From the NCBI RefSeq assembly GCF_905171765.1, contig NC_053393.1:65317371-65381370 (forward strand): a stretch of 64,000 nucleotides of DNA. Reading direction: 5' to 3'. The DNA comes from Bufo bufo. Taxonomy: Eukaryota; Chordata; Amphibia; Anura; Bufonidae. Both the position numbers and the translations under genes were made by a program. Shown piece after piece: positions 10,769 to 21,849 of this stretch. The notes beneath the pieces are model-generated. The model made no database searches and was not told the DNA's origin. It was given only the letters and a program-made list of their open reading frames with translations. How positions within the stretch are numbered: the stretch's first letter is position 1; each line of letters begins with the position of its first letter.

Positions 10769-11095
10769 AGTTTCCAGTCCCTTTCTGTCTTTTCTCTCCT
10801 GAATGATCTTCTAAGCTTATTTATGATCAGAGTTCAACTTTGATTTGGTCATAAATCAGTAAAAATGGCTGGAGTCGAGGAATCAGAGAGCTTGCCTGAT
10901 AGGTTTCATTTTGAAGGGGACATAGTAACCTGCAATGTATGTGAAAACGCACAGGCTGCAGGAGAATAATGGAGCAACATTTTTATACAATGACATATAG
11001 GAAAAAAGTTCGCACAAAAATAACTTTGACTGACAGCTGTTCTGTCGCTGTAAAGGCCTGGATCAGAGATAACTGTAATAGACAGCTCTTCACTA
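10769..11095. other. no gene recognised
   Basis: Low-complexity-free sequence with no motif, ORF or repeat structure that I can name. Confidence 0.4.
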
Positions 11096-11098
11096 TTA

Positions 11099-11448
11099 GG
11101 TCCCATTCACACAACATTATTTTTGGTCCCCATCCAATCTGCATTTTTTTAATGGGTCCGTGATTCGTAGGATACAGCGAAACATAAGACATGTCCTATC
11201 TTTTGCGGAACGGAGGCATGGATCGGAGCCCACAGGAACACTCAGAAGCGTTTACGTGGGCTTTCGGGTCTGTGGTTCCGCACCACAAAAGACAGGACAT
11301 GTCTTATCTTTTGCGGATCGTGCACCTATTCAAGTCAATGGTCCGCATCTGCAGCATGGAGTGCACACGGCCAGTGCTCATATATTGCGGGTCGCTGTTT
11401 GCAGTCCGCAGAACGGGCACGAGCCCTTACATTCGTCTAAATGAGCCC
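11099..11448. mobile_element. PIF/Harbinger-type foldback MITE
   Basis: It is flanked by TTA (11096-11098 and 11449-11451). Ends are GGTCCCATTCACAC and the inverted form ending in AATGAGCCC. The interior contains inverted ATGTCTTATCTTTTGCGGA-like words (11190-11215 and 11300-11320). The 3-bp TTA duplication supports the family call. Open frames inside follow the repeat and are not genes. Confidence 0.75.
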
Positions 11449-11499
11449 TTACAGTGATGGATTCTAATGAATTGGTATCACAATGTCCCATAGTGGAAC

Positions 11500-11815
11500 T
11501 AAAAAAAGTACTACTTCTTACCATTAGGGTCTTCCCCAAAAAAATTATAAAAATAAATCAAAAAGTTATATATGCCCCACGCCGGTGTCACTAAAAATAC
11601 AACATCCCCCCCCCCTACATTCACATTGACATAGAAATAAAAAAGTAACGGCTTTTATAAAGGCCATGACAAGAAAATAAAATTTACATGACTTGTTATT
11701 TTGTATTTTGGTGTAAGCAAGTAGCAAAACATAAAAAAAAATACAAAAAACTAAACTTTGCATATTTGGTATCATTGTAACCGTACTGGTCCATAAAATA
11801 AAGGTAATGTTAGTT
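11500..11815. mobile_element. relic of a TTAA-family element
   Basis: A/T-rich sequence with TATTTGGTATCATTGTAACC near 11761-11782, a word type also present near the end of the element at 30487-31505 (TCAGTACGGTTACAACGATA). I treat it as an internal fragment of the same broad family; no ends are visible. Confidence 0.35.
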
Positions 11816-13354
11816 ATGCCTCATAGAGAACGGCACAACACAGCTTTAGGTCCTTATTATTACAGATCTACAAAAGGATATTTCCACACTGGAGCAGAAT
11901 TATGTCTGCCTGCCAGCTCCACACAAACCGTTCATCAGTGCAGGCGACCAATAGTCTGGACAAAGCCCTTATAGGTCACGTCAAGTAATTCTGAATGATT
12001 ATTCGTATCGCTAACAAAAGAATACTGGAAGAAATGTGCCTTGGAAGATTGCCTGGTTCAGTATATCCATTCTCAAGCAGAGATTTTTTAAAGTTTTGAA
12101 GAAAATCCATAACATTGACTAAATGGCATACCTAGTGGCGGGGCACACAACTCCTATGGAGTCCAGCACAGAACTGCTTACATTGCTTGCCGTAACAGTC
12201 TCATAATGGCCTACCTGCAGTCACCACTAGGGCAAAAATCACCTCATACAGATTAAAACAGCTTCCATGAAGTTCAATACTAGCTGTATAAATCCATATG
12301 CAGTTAGCGACATCTAGTGGTGGCCGCATGGAGACAGAATTAAATCAGAAAATCTGAGCTCCCCCAGCCATGATGAGATACACGATGAAGAATTGCAACT
12401 TCCGCACCACATGGCCTCCACATCTAGGAGACATAGGTATTGATGTACCTTATAATAATTGCCCTTGGCAAAGGTTGAGGCATCTGGAATGTAAGCTAAT
12501 TGATGGTAGATGAGAAGATTATCACCTAAGTTCTGAAGTTCAGGAGAGACCCGTGTACCGTTATCGCCCAGGACACCAAACATCCACCTGCTTCATATGT
12601 ACATTTTATCAGTGTATGATATATTTATGATCTAAACTCATAAAGCTTCCTTAGGCCGTATCATAATTCATTCCTTCCTCTCTCCAGCCGTTACAGAACA
12701 TGATGTTAATACATTTGCTGACACGTACATTTCATAAGCCCTATGACTCTGGATCATATGTGGCCGCTCTCTATTTCAATTTCCATATTTGACCCTGTGA
12801 CCCAGTAAGGCACCAGCAATACCTTAATCCTCCTCCATCATGTCTTGGTGAAACCACTGCAGATTCATCCTGCACTCAACTGAATAGCGCTGACCCCAAA
12901 ATCCGATCCCCATAATAGTCTTAAGAAATATTTACTTCCTGAAAGCCCCAGATGAGGGATGTTCTCAAACGATATCTTACATCTGCTGACCAAACCAAGG
13001 AAGCTTCATACAGGACTCCGTGGAAGTCTATTTTTTTTTTCGAATTTTGTTGCAATGCAAACATTTTTAATTTTTTGCAGAATTATATCACTGACCTCAC
13101 TGTAGAGGACCTGTATGCCTGGTGTAGACCAGGATCAACCTTAATACACCAGGCATACTGTCTGGTGGTGTTGACACTGTTGATTAAAATGATACCTGAC
13201 TTGTTAAAATCTGTTGTGACGTTCCCAAGAAGAAAATACTTTTTTCCATATTTCATTGAGGACAGCAGTGCAATGAGGGGAGTGACCAGAACTGGAAAGC
13301 TGAGGGGCACCAACAGGCTGGGCCCACCCCTCAGTGCAACCAAGCTATTATTTG
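11816..13354. other. no gene recognised; one perfect hairpin
   Basis: Short ORFs only, none with a recognisable domain. There is a perfect 13-bp inverted repeat at 13114-13126 and 13145-13157 (TATGCCTGGTGTA and its complement) with an 18-base spacer. An ACATCTAGTGGTGGC word near 12309 resembles a piece found in many dispersed repeats. The sequence may include single-copy DNA. Confidence 0.4.
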
Positions 13355-14372
13355 TGCAATTGAGCCGGATTGGGGTATGCACTGTGACGCCAATAATATG
13401 CAATGGCTGGGTCAAGTGTAAGAGATAGTTTATAGTTTTGTTCGTGACGCCAATTGCAGCTTGTGCAGGGTACTGTCGCAGGGCCCTTTAAGGTCTTGTA
13501 ACTCACACACCAGGTTAGGAATGCCAGAGTGGTGTAATGTCTCTGTATGGTAGTGGTAATAGTGTCAACGGTGTCTCCTACCTGGGTACGGCTGGACTCC
13601 TGGATCCTGGCTCACTTGCAATAAAATGAGTGTGGTGCTAGTAGGAGTAATTGAGGAATTTGCAGCAGTAAGTGAGATCCAGACCTTTGGTAAAGTTCAA
13701 ACTTGTCTTTACTTTTTGCAGCTTTCATCCAAGTGAGATACAGCATTAGTCTTTGGTCCCAGCAGGTATTGGCAATGTGTGGCAGGAATATGTCTTCTGC
13801 TCTATCATGTGCCTGGAGCTTTTGCAGGAAAGGGACGTCTGCTTAGTAGCTCTGTAATGTGGCACGAATTTATCTTCTGCACTATCTATCTTCTGCTGTC
13901 TTGAGGACTGACTTGCTGAGGAGGAATTTGGCTTCTCCTGAGGTCTCTGGACGGTACTCACAGTTATTGACTCAGGGTATGCTTCTTCCTGTAACTGGAG
14001 GTGGCTGCTTGCTTTCTTCCAGCTAAGACTGCAAGGCTCAGGCTGGGGATGAGGATCAATTGTCTCAGCCGAGACAAGATCCTGGCTTTGGATCCCTATA
14101 TCTGGGAGCTCCTACATGCACAGCCTTCCCCTAGCCGGGGTGGCTGGCACACTAACTTAACTTCCTTCTCCACCCCATGAGGCAGGACATGGGCCAGCCC
14201 ACTTCTGCTCATAGAGGGGGGGAGCTAAACTGGAATGAACTCTTCCAGTTCAGAAACACTAAACTGGCTAAGTCCTTGCTGAACACATTGCTGCCACCTG
14301 CTGGTGAACATAGCAATTACAGCAATATATATTTACAAGGCTTTACAATGCACATATGTGAGAATATTATGT
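13355..14372 (-). repeat. left LTR-like repeat (3' copy on minus strand)
   Basis: About 1,018 bp, closely matching 20637-21461 over its length. It carries about 187 extra bases at roughly 13515-13702 that the right copy lacks; the junction there reads ACACACCAG then TCTTTACTTT. The match ends abruptly at 14372 (ATTATGT). Two internal copies of GTGACGCCAAT lie near 13384 and 13444. Confidence 0.85.
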
Positions 14373-15340
14373 GAAATTACACAAGATGACAAAGTAAATA
14401 CACTTAACAGGTTGTAGCGGGGTACTCTGGGGTGTTAAATTCCCCCTTACTTCGAGTTAAACCACCCTCGGCTTATGCTTAGGAGGGAGAGGAACCAGCT
14501 CTGGGGTACCCAAATAAGTACAAAGTGCTGCATGTATTACACATAAAGACATACATAGACAAAACATATAACGGCTATCCCAAGGTTCCTGCCCGCATGA
14601 GTAGGGTGTCCTAATTAACAGTTTCCCTCTCTCGGTATAACCATTGAACCAAAGTACTGCACTAAGCAAACATTACTGACTAACTTTGAAGTGTTCTGGC
14701 CTTTAAACACTAAAGAAAGCATGGGGGTGTCTTTACTCTGTAGTCCCACCATTATGTAATGGAATACCCGCAAATAGAAGGGTGGCTTTATCCTGTATTC
14801 CCTTCCCGGCACCAAAGTCAAAATATATGGCTTATAGCACGATCACTATGGTGACTATGGGTAGCAAAATTGTCTCTAAGGCTTGAGGTACCATACCTTA
14901 GGCAAAGGCTCAGAAGGGGAGGTAATAGCTTCTCCATGCACTTCTGGCAGTCATGGGAGGAGGGCATGATAATCCCATGAAACTCCTGGAAGAAACACCT
15001 CAGGATGGGAGCAATCCTGAACATAAAACAAACAGGAAGGAGGGGTATATGACTTCTAACCATTCCCGAAGCAGCGGGGTTACCCGTGTAGTTATTAGAT
15101 CTGCCAGGACTTACCACTTGGTCCTACCCTGGGTACCTAGGATATATAACAGCGGGTGTAGGCCATTAGTATTAAGCGTCCGTATAAAGGGGGTGAGAAC
15201 AAGAGCTGTAAAGCAAGGCATACAAGAGTAAGTTGCTACATTTCTGGTTAAGCGCAATGATAAGTGCAATTATCACAAATAGTGCAGGAAGGTCACATTG
15301 CGGCACCTGGAAGAGAATACACACAATGGGCATATTATTC
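14373..15340 (-). other. internal 3' region of the LTR-like element, non-coding
   Basis: Minus-strand open frames of 68-99 residues show no pol or env motifs. I see no tandem or inverted structure. It lies between the 3' LTR-like repeat and the TTAA insertion. Confidence 0.4.
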
Positions 15341-18125
15341 TTAACCACCTCAGCCCCCCCTAGCTTAAACACCCTTAATGACCAGACCACTTTTTACAAT
15401 TCTGCACTACACTACTTTCACAGTTTATTGTTCGGTCATACAACTTACCACCCAAATGAATTTTACCTTCTTTTCTTCTCACTAATAGAGCTTTCATTTG
15501 GTGGTATTTCATTGCTGCTGACATTTTTACTTTTTTTGTTATTAATCAAAATTTAACGAAATTTTTTCAATTTTTGTCATTTTTCCCTTTCAGTTGTAAT
15601 TTTTTTTAAAAAAAACTACATTTCTATATAAATTTTTCTCTAAATTTATTGTTCTACATGTCTTTGATAAAAAAAAAATGGTTTGGGTAAAAGTTATAGC
15701 GTTTACAAACTATGGTACAAAAATTTCCGCATTTTGAAGCAACTCTGACTTTCTGAGCACCTGTCATGTTTCCTGAGGTTCTACAATGGCCAGACAGTAC
15801 AAACACCCCAAAAATGACCCCATTTCGGAAAGTAGACACCCTAAGGTATTCACTGATGGGCATAGTGAGTTCATAGAACTTTTTATTTTTTGTCACAAGT
15901 TAGCGGAAAATGATGATTTTTTTATTTATTTTTTTCCTTACGAAGTCTCATATTCCACTAACTTGTGACAAAAAATAAAAACTTCCATGAACTCACTATG
16001 CCCATCACGAAATACCTTGGGGTGTCTACTTTCCAAAATGGGGTCACTTGTGGGGTAGTTATACTGCCCTGGCATTTTAGGGGCCCTAATGCGTGAGAAG
16101 AAGTCTGGAATCCAAATGTGTAAAAAATGCCCTGTAAAATCCTAAAAGTACTCAGGAGAAGTAGGGCAATGTGTTTTGGGGTGTATTTTTACATATACCA
16201 ATGCTTGGTGAGAGAAATATCTCTCTAAAAGTCAACTTTTCCATTTTTTTATACAAAGTTGCCATTATAGAGAGATATTTCTCTCACCCAGCATGGGTAT
16301 ATGTAAAAAGACACCCCAAAACACATTGCCCTACTTCTCCTGAGTACAGCGATACCACATGTGTGACACTTTTTTGCAGCCTAGGTGCACAAAGGGGCCC
16401 AAATTCCAATGAGTATCTTTTAGGAGGGCATTTGGATTCCAGACTTCTTCTCACGCTGTAGGGCCCCTAAAATGCCAGGGCAGTATAAATACCCCACATG
16501 TGACCCCATTTTGGAAAGAAGACACCCCAAGGTATTCCGTGAGGGGCATGGCGAGTTCATAGAATTTATTTTTTTTTGGCACAAGTTAGCGGAAATTGAT
16601 TTTTTTTTGTTTTTTCTCACAAAGTCTCCCTTTCCGCTAACTTGTGACAAAAAATAAAATTTTACATGAACTCGCCATGCCCCTCACAAAATACCTTAAG
16701 GTGTCTTCTTTCCAAAATGGGGTCACATGTGGGGTATTTATACTGCCCTGGCATTTTAGGGGCTCTAAAGCGTGAGAAGAAGTCTGGAATATAAATGTCT
16801 AAAAAAATTTACGCATTTGGATTCTGTGAGGGGTATGGTGAGTTCATGTGAGATTTTATTTTTTGTCACAAGTTAGTGGAATATGAGACTTTGTAAGAAA
16901 AAACAAAAAAATAAAAAAATATCAATTTCCGCTAACTTGTGCCCAAAAAATGTCTGAATGGAGCCTTACAGGGGGGTGATCAATGACAGGGGGGTGATCA
17001 GGGAGTCTATATGGGGTGATCACCACCCTGTCATTGATTACCCCCCTGTCATTGATCACCGCCCTGTAAGGCTCCATTCAGAGGTCCGTATGTGTTTTGC
17101 GGATCCACGGATCCATGGATCGAATCCGCAAAACACATACGGACGTCTGAATGGAGCCTTACAGGGGGTGATCAATGACAGGGGGGTGATCAGGGAGTCT
17201 ATATGGGGTGATCACCCACCTGTAAGGCTCCATTCAGAGGTCCGTATGGGTTTTGCGGATCCACGGATCCATGGATCGGATCCGCAAAACACATACGGAC
17301 GTCTGAATGGAGCCTTACAAGGGGGTGATCAATGACAGGGGGGTGATCAATGACAGGGTGGTGATCAGGGAGTCTATATGAGGTGATCACCCCCTGTCAT
17401 TGATCACCCCCCTGTAAGGCTCCATTCAGACGTTCGTATGTGTTTTGCGGATCCGATCCATGGATCCGTGGATCCGCAAAACACATACGGACCTCTGAAT
17501 GGAGCCAGCCTTACAAGGGGGTGATCAATGACAGGGGGTGATCAGGGAGTCTATATGTCATTGATCACCCCCCTGTAAGGCTCCATTCAGACGTCCGTAT
17601 GTGTTTTGCGGATCCGCGGATCCATGGATCGGATCCGCAAAACACATACGGACATCTGAATGGAGCCTTACAGGGGGGTGATCAATGACAGGTGGGTGAT
17701 CAGGGAGTCTAATATGGGGTGATCAGGGGGTTAATAAGGGGTTAATAAGTGTCAGGGGGGGTGTAGTGTAGTGGTGTTTGGTGCTACTTATTACAGAGCT
17801 GCCTGTGTCCTCTGGTGGTCGATCCAAGCAAAAGGGACCACCAGAGGACCAGGTAGCAGGTATATTAGACGCTGTTATCAAAACAGCATCTAATATACCT
17901 TTTAGGGGTTAAAAAAATCGCATCTACAGACTGCCAGCGAACGTTCGCCGCTGGCAGGCTGCAGATCCACTCGCTTACCTTCGGTTCCTGTGAACGCGCG
18001 CGCCTGTGTGCGCGCGTTCACAGGAAATCTCGCCTCTCGCAAGAGGACGCGCTGGCGCGTCCAGGAGGAATAACAGGGCCGCCGCCAGGACGCAATCCTG
18101 CGTATGGCGGTCCTTAAGCGGTTAA
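15341..18125. mobile_element. complete TTAA-flanked DNA element, 2.8 kb, non-coding
   Basis: It begins TTAACCACCTCAGCC and ends GGTCCTTAAGCGGTTAA. The inverted right end reads TTAACCGCTTAAGGACC, matching the ends of the copies at 4580 and 30487. TTAA targets fit piggyBac or Kolobok. The interior has repeated inverted blocks around ACCCCATTTCGGAAAGTAGA (15815-16060 and 16495-16730) and TTAGCGGAAATTGAT. It also holds the palindrome array at 16951-17700 and a GC-rich end with GCGCGCGCC words (17940-18110). No transposase is visible. It interrupts the LTR-like element. Confidence 0.75.
16951..17700. repeat. tandem array of large BamHI-site palindromes
   Basis: Four palindromes of about 95-100 bp lie near 17068-17162, 17226-17318, 17417-17512 and 17576-17669, preceded by a half copy at 16951-16966. 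Each has arms GGCTCCATTCAGA...GTCCGTATGTGTTTTGCGG and a core of overlapping GGATCC/CCATGG/GGATCC words. Between them are GGGGGGTGATCAATGACAG and inverted copies. Arms resemble the Harbinger-type MITE at 41063-41290, and TAA/TTA borders them symmetrically. Confidence 0.9.
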
Positions 18126-18686
18126 ACGTTACGTAAACTTGTAAACATTTGGCAAAATTAGTGCAATTGAGATCACAATGAAAATCACAAAGAGCTCAGG
18201 TATACGTTTGAGTCTTTTCTTTGGGTGCAAGCTTTTAACGTTGCAGTGAATCATTTTTAAAAAGTAGTGCAAATTTATTAATGCAATAATGTGCTCAAAA
18301 AAGGCTTGAGTCCTTCTTGAAGTAGAATCCTCTGGAAACTGTAAAAGTCAGTTGTAATCCACAGGAATGATAAAAGTTAATTATAATCCAAGGGAAGTAT
18401 AAAATGTTAGGTAAAAGCACATAAAATAGCAGCATATTTTTTAGAACCGTAGTTCCATGAGGTTATCATGTAACCTGAGAAAGGGGGTAAAACGATGAGC
18501 AAGCTTGGATGCAAGGGGTTAAATGATGATGGAGGGAGTCCTTACAATACATGACCATCAGGGTGAGGACAAAATACGGCAACCTGGAAAAGAAAACATT
18601 AAAAACAATACCAACGGGTCCTCACCCGTCAGGAACAGTCCACAACGTGGCTCCCATTAATCCTTATTTTTGAAGAGGATGACTAT
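18126..18686 (-). other. internal region of LTR-like element downstream of its ORF
   Basis: On the minus strand this follows the stop codon of the gag-position ORF. A TTTTCTTTTCCAG word near 18580-18595 resembles a splice acceptor, which is weak evidence. No coding motif. Confidence 0.35.
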
Positions 18687-20355
18687 TTAGAGAAGGACAT
18701 CCATGTCCTCCTCGCTGCTAGAGCTACTGAAGCGCATCAGGGGGCGCTCTTGCCTCTGGTAGCTCAAAGTCGCAGCTGTAGTAGTATGCCACTGCCCTCT
18801 AGTGGTGTCTTTAGGTAATGGCTGTGCAGACAGCTTGTTGAATGCAGCTGTGACAGGCTGCAAGCCGGGATCCCTAGCCGGTGCAGAGGCGGTTAAAACC
18901 TCCGGCTGAAGGGGTTCTGGAAGGCAACTTGAGGGTGCCTGGGGCTGCTTCCATGGTAGCACATATGGCTGCACCCTAGGATTGAATGTCAGCACTGAAT
19001 TGTTGATTTGGCCCACCCGTAGTGTTGGTGGTGCAGCAAGGTCAGGGATGAGGGGCTCCGTTTCTGGCTGAGGCTGTTCTTTGAAACGCAATCTGCCATC
19101 CTGGGTTCCTGAAGGCATCTAACTTTCCCTACAGAGCTTGGGTCTTCCTGCCAGGTCTCTGGGGTCACTGCAGGGGACAAAGGCTTGGCCAGCAGGGTCA
19201 CACCGGCAGCAAATGGGCCTTGGATGGAGCGCATAGGGGTATACTCCATTTGATCCCCTGCGTACAGGTTGTGACGGGCCTGTGGTAGGTAGTAGCGCTT
19301 GACAGAGCGGCGGCCCACAAATATTTCAGCACCGGAATGACTGTCTTGGAGGAATCCCACTCCTCTTTCAACTGAGAACCAGAGCACACTCCCAGTGCGT
19401 CTGGTCAGTTTAGGGTCTTCTGGTTGGGGGTCATCTATGACTTGTTTAACCCATTCTTCCACAGCCGATTTGTATTCCCAGGCCGTCTGGGCATGAGTAG
19501 TGATCTCCCATGGGACTTCTGGGTTAAGACATCCCGCTCTGGCGGTAGTAGCGCTGGGCGGCGGAGTGGAAGTTCCGGCCGCCTCCGCCGCACCAGTAGG
19601 TCTCCTTAGCGGAGCAGGCTTGGGCCTATTAGGGGTATCGGAACCCACAGGGAGCGGTGCAGGGGCAGCTACGGACCGGGCCTGGGCCTCAGGGAGCGCG
19701 TCTGCTCCTACCAGGAGGGGCCGGTTCCGGTGCCTCCTGGTAATCATCGCGGGGTTCAGGTGCCGTCTGCGGTGCAGGCTGGTCCACGGCCTGGGCGACT
19801 GTCAGCGGCGTCTTCCGTGGGAGCAGGCTTAGCATCAGTGGCCATCTTGGGGGATGTCTGGTCCGTGCGTTCGGCCGTCGCGGAGGAATCCACAGCCTCC
19901 AGGGTCTGAACTGTTGTCGCGATGTCCTCTTCCATGGGAGCGGGTTCGGAAACATCAGCCTTCTCAGCTGGGTCAGCGGCGGCTGTCTCTTCCCTGGTTG
20001 CGGCATGTGCAGGCTCTGGGGACACTCCGAATGCACAGGGGCCAGCTCTCTTCATGAGCTGGGAAACCCAGATCTCAGCTACAGTGGGTTCGTAGACGAG
20101 TTCTCCCTGGATCGCCATCTGGTCCCATTTAGGTGGAGGGAGTGCCATATTGCTTTTGTCTCTCTTCTCACTCAGCGCAGACCATGAGGGTGGAGCCCAG
20201 AGGGAGGAGTCTGCACTCCCTTGGCACACATTACAGAGTTCTTGGTGGGCAGGCTTTAGATTTCCCGCTTCTAGGGGGGCGTATTCGGCATCTTCGCACT
20301 CTTGAGAGGGCGTTCTTGTCTTTTCCCGCTTCTGGGCATGAAGAAGCAGCGCCAT
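18687..20355 (-). pseudogene. gag-position ORF with a cold-shock-domain-like module
   Basis: I do not recognise the whole protein. The start is taken at 20355 (AAAATGG, reading MALLLHAQKREKTRT). It runs open to about 19756, shifts frame near 19750, continues to about 19100, shifts again, and ends at 18687 with SSSSSEEDMDVLL. The total is near 550 residues. The first part has a CNVCQG word and an Ala/Glu/Pro-rich tail. The second part (about 19190-19390) contains GSVLWFSVERGVGFLQD, AEIFVGRRSVKRYYLP and a final AAGVTL. These align in order with a Y-box cold-shock domain: GTVKWFN, RNP1 GYGFI, RNP2 VFVH and AANVTG. The W and both RNP aromatics are kept, while the RNP2 His is Gly. Cold-shock domains bind single-stranded nucleic acid; the role here is inferred to be RNA binding in a gag-like protein. 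Two frameshifts make this copy dead. Confidence 0.6.
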
Positions 20356-20508
20356 TTTGAGAACATGGTGAATTAACCCTTTGAGTGCTTGTGCGCACGT
20401 TTTAGTGTTTTCTGGCACAGCAACAAAGCAATAAAGTAAATTTTTAGGGTTTTGGCACAATCCTCAGATCTTGCAGTACTGTGAAACATGCAATTTGATC
20501 CAGTTAAG

Positions 20509-20616
20509 CACACAATTGGATCCGGTTCTGTTGTAGCACACAATTGGATCCGGTTATGCAATGGATAGGCACACAATTCAATCCGATCCTGTTATGGCAC
20601 ACAATTTAGTTCCTAT
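20509..20616 (-). repeat. short tandem repeat in the leader of the LTR-like element
   Basis: Four diverged units of about 27-32 bp built on GCACACAATTGGATCCGGTT. They lie between the primer-binding-like site and the ORF, i.e. in the 5' leader on the minus strand. Confidence 0.8.
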
Positions 20617-20632
20617 CCTGTTCGTGACGCCA
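20617..20632 (-). promoter_or_regulatory. primer-binding-like site
   Basis: The minus strand reads TGGCGTCACGAACAGG, four bases downstream of the LTR-like repeat end (...TTGCA). Retroviral and LTR-retrotransposon primer-binding sites start with TGG and lie just after the 5' LTR. The word resembles the tRNA-Lys type in TGGCG and CGAACAGG, but is not an exact match to any I know. Similar GTGACGCCAA words lie inside both repeats, which weakens the case. Confidence 0.45.
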
Positions 20633-20636
20633 AAAA

Positions 20637-21461
20637 TGCAATAGAGCTGGATTGGGGTATGCACTCTGACGCCAATAATATGCAATGGCTGGGTCAGGTG
20701 TAAGTTATAGTTTATAGTTTTGTTCGTGACACCAATTGCAGCGTTCGCAGGGTACAGTCACAGGGCCCTTTAAGGTGTTGTAACTCACGCACCAGTCTTT
20801 ACTTTTTGAAGCTTTCATCCAAGTGAGATACAGCATTAGTCTTTGGTCCCAGCAGGTATTGGCAATGTGTGGCAGGAATATATCTTCTGCTCTATCATGT
20901 GCCTGAAGCTTTTGCAGGAAAGGGACGTCTGCTTAGTAGCTCTGTAATGTGGCAGGAATTTATCTTCTGCACTATCTATCTTCTGCTGTCTTGAGGACTG
21001 ACTTGCTGAGGAGGAATTTGGCTTCTCCTGGGGTCTCTGGATGGTACTCACAGTTATTGACTCAGGGTATGCTTCTTCCTGTAACTGGAGGTGATTGCTT
21101 GCTTTCTTCCAGCTGAGACTGCAAGGCTCAGGCTGGGGATGAGAATCAATTGTCTCAGCCGAGACAAGATCCTGGCTATGGATCCCTATATCTGGGAGCT
21201 CCTACATGCACAGCCTTCCCCTAGCCGGGGTGGCTGGCACACTAACTTAACTTTCTTCTCCACCCCATGAGGCAGGACATGGGCCAGCCAACTTCTGCTC
21301 ATAGAGGGGGGAGCTAAACTGGAATGAACTCTTCCAGTTCAGATACACTAAACTGGCTAAGTCCTTGCTGAACACATTGCTGCCACCTGCTGGTGAACAT
21401 AGAAATGACAGCAATATATATTTACAAGGCTTTACAATGCACATATGTGAGAATATTATGT
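20637..21461 (-). repeat. right LTR-like repeat (5' copy on minus strand)
   Basis: About 825 bp, very similar to 13355-14372 but without the 187-bp block. The match ends at 21461, where the two copies diverge (TATATCTG here against GAAATTAC in the left copy). Confidence 0.85.
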
Positions 21462-21849
21462 ATATCTGATTTGTTAGGGTTGTTCCAACTGACAGGTGTA
21501 CTTTAAGGGTTTTTTCGTTCTTAGGCAAATGAAGCAGTCATGGTAAAAATGCAATTTGCTAAAATATACTTTGCAATTCAGGTCTTTGTCTTTTTTAAAG
21601 ACTATGTATACCTTCGAAAGCAATTTTTTATGATTTATCTTTCTGATGAACTTTTAGCAACATACTTATCAGTAAGATAACAATTGAGCTATAATTAGTG
21701 TTTATAAGGTCAGAGATAAGGAGCTTTCAGCTGAGCTGCCTGGTAGAACAGAGTAAAAATACAGAGCCTGCTACTAGAGAATCTCAAGGCTGTACAGAGA
21801 CAAGGGTTAAACATTTTTAATAAAGACCAATTGAAAAAATTATTTTTTA
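21462..21849. other. no gene recognised
   Basis: AT-rich sequence flanking the LTR-like element. No motif or repeat structure seen. Confidence 0.4.

Larger units (their letters stand above)
13355..21461 (-). mobile_element. LTR-like retroelement with gag-position ORF, no pol seen
   Basis: Two direct copies of a long repeat (13355-14372 and 20637-21461) enclose an internal region read on the minus strand. Beside the right repeat is a primer-binding-like TGGCGTCACGAACAGG. It is followed by a leader and a frameshifted ORF at 20355-18687. No protease, reverse transcriptase, integrase or envelope motif is visible, so it looks non-autonomous or internally deleted. The TTAA element at 15341-18125 is a later insertion. 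The repeat end near the leader is ...TTGCA; the other repeat end lacks a clear TG, and I see no polypurine tract. An LTR element is therefore the best reading, but a tandem segmental duplication remains possible. Confidence 0.6.

Noticed and set aside
13746..13961. 71-residue ORF present in both LTR-like repeats (also 20836-21051)
   Set aside because: Its occurrence in both copies follows from the repeat. There is no domain, and it lies within the LTR-like region.
16958..17390. Plus- and minus-strand ORFs rich in DHPPVIDHP and VRMCFADPRIHG
   Set aside because: Translations of the palindrome array; symmetric on both strands.
16951..17700. Possible CRISPR array because of regularly spaced palindromes
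   Set aside because: The repeats are about 100 bp palindromes with similar spacers in a vertebrate transposon, with no cas genes.
19689..20036. Separate 115-residue minus-strand ORF inside the gag-position region
   Set aside because: Overlaps the favoured frame. Its Pro/Arg-rich composition is a frame-shadow, although its last part may mark where the frameshift lies.
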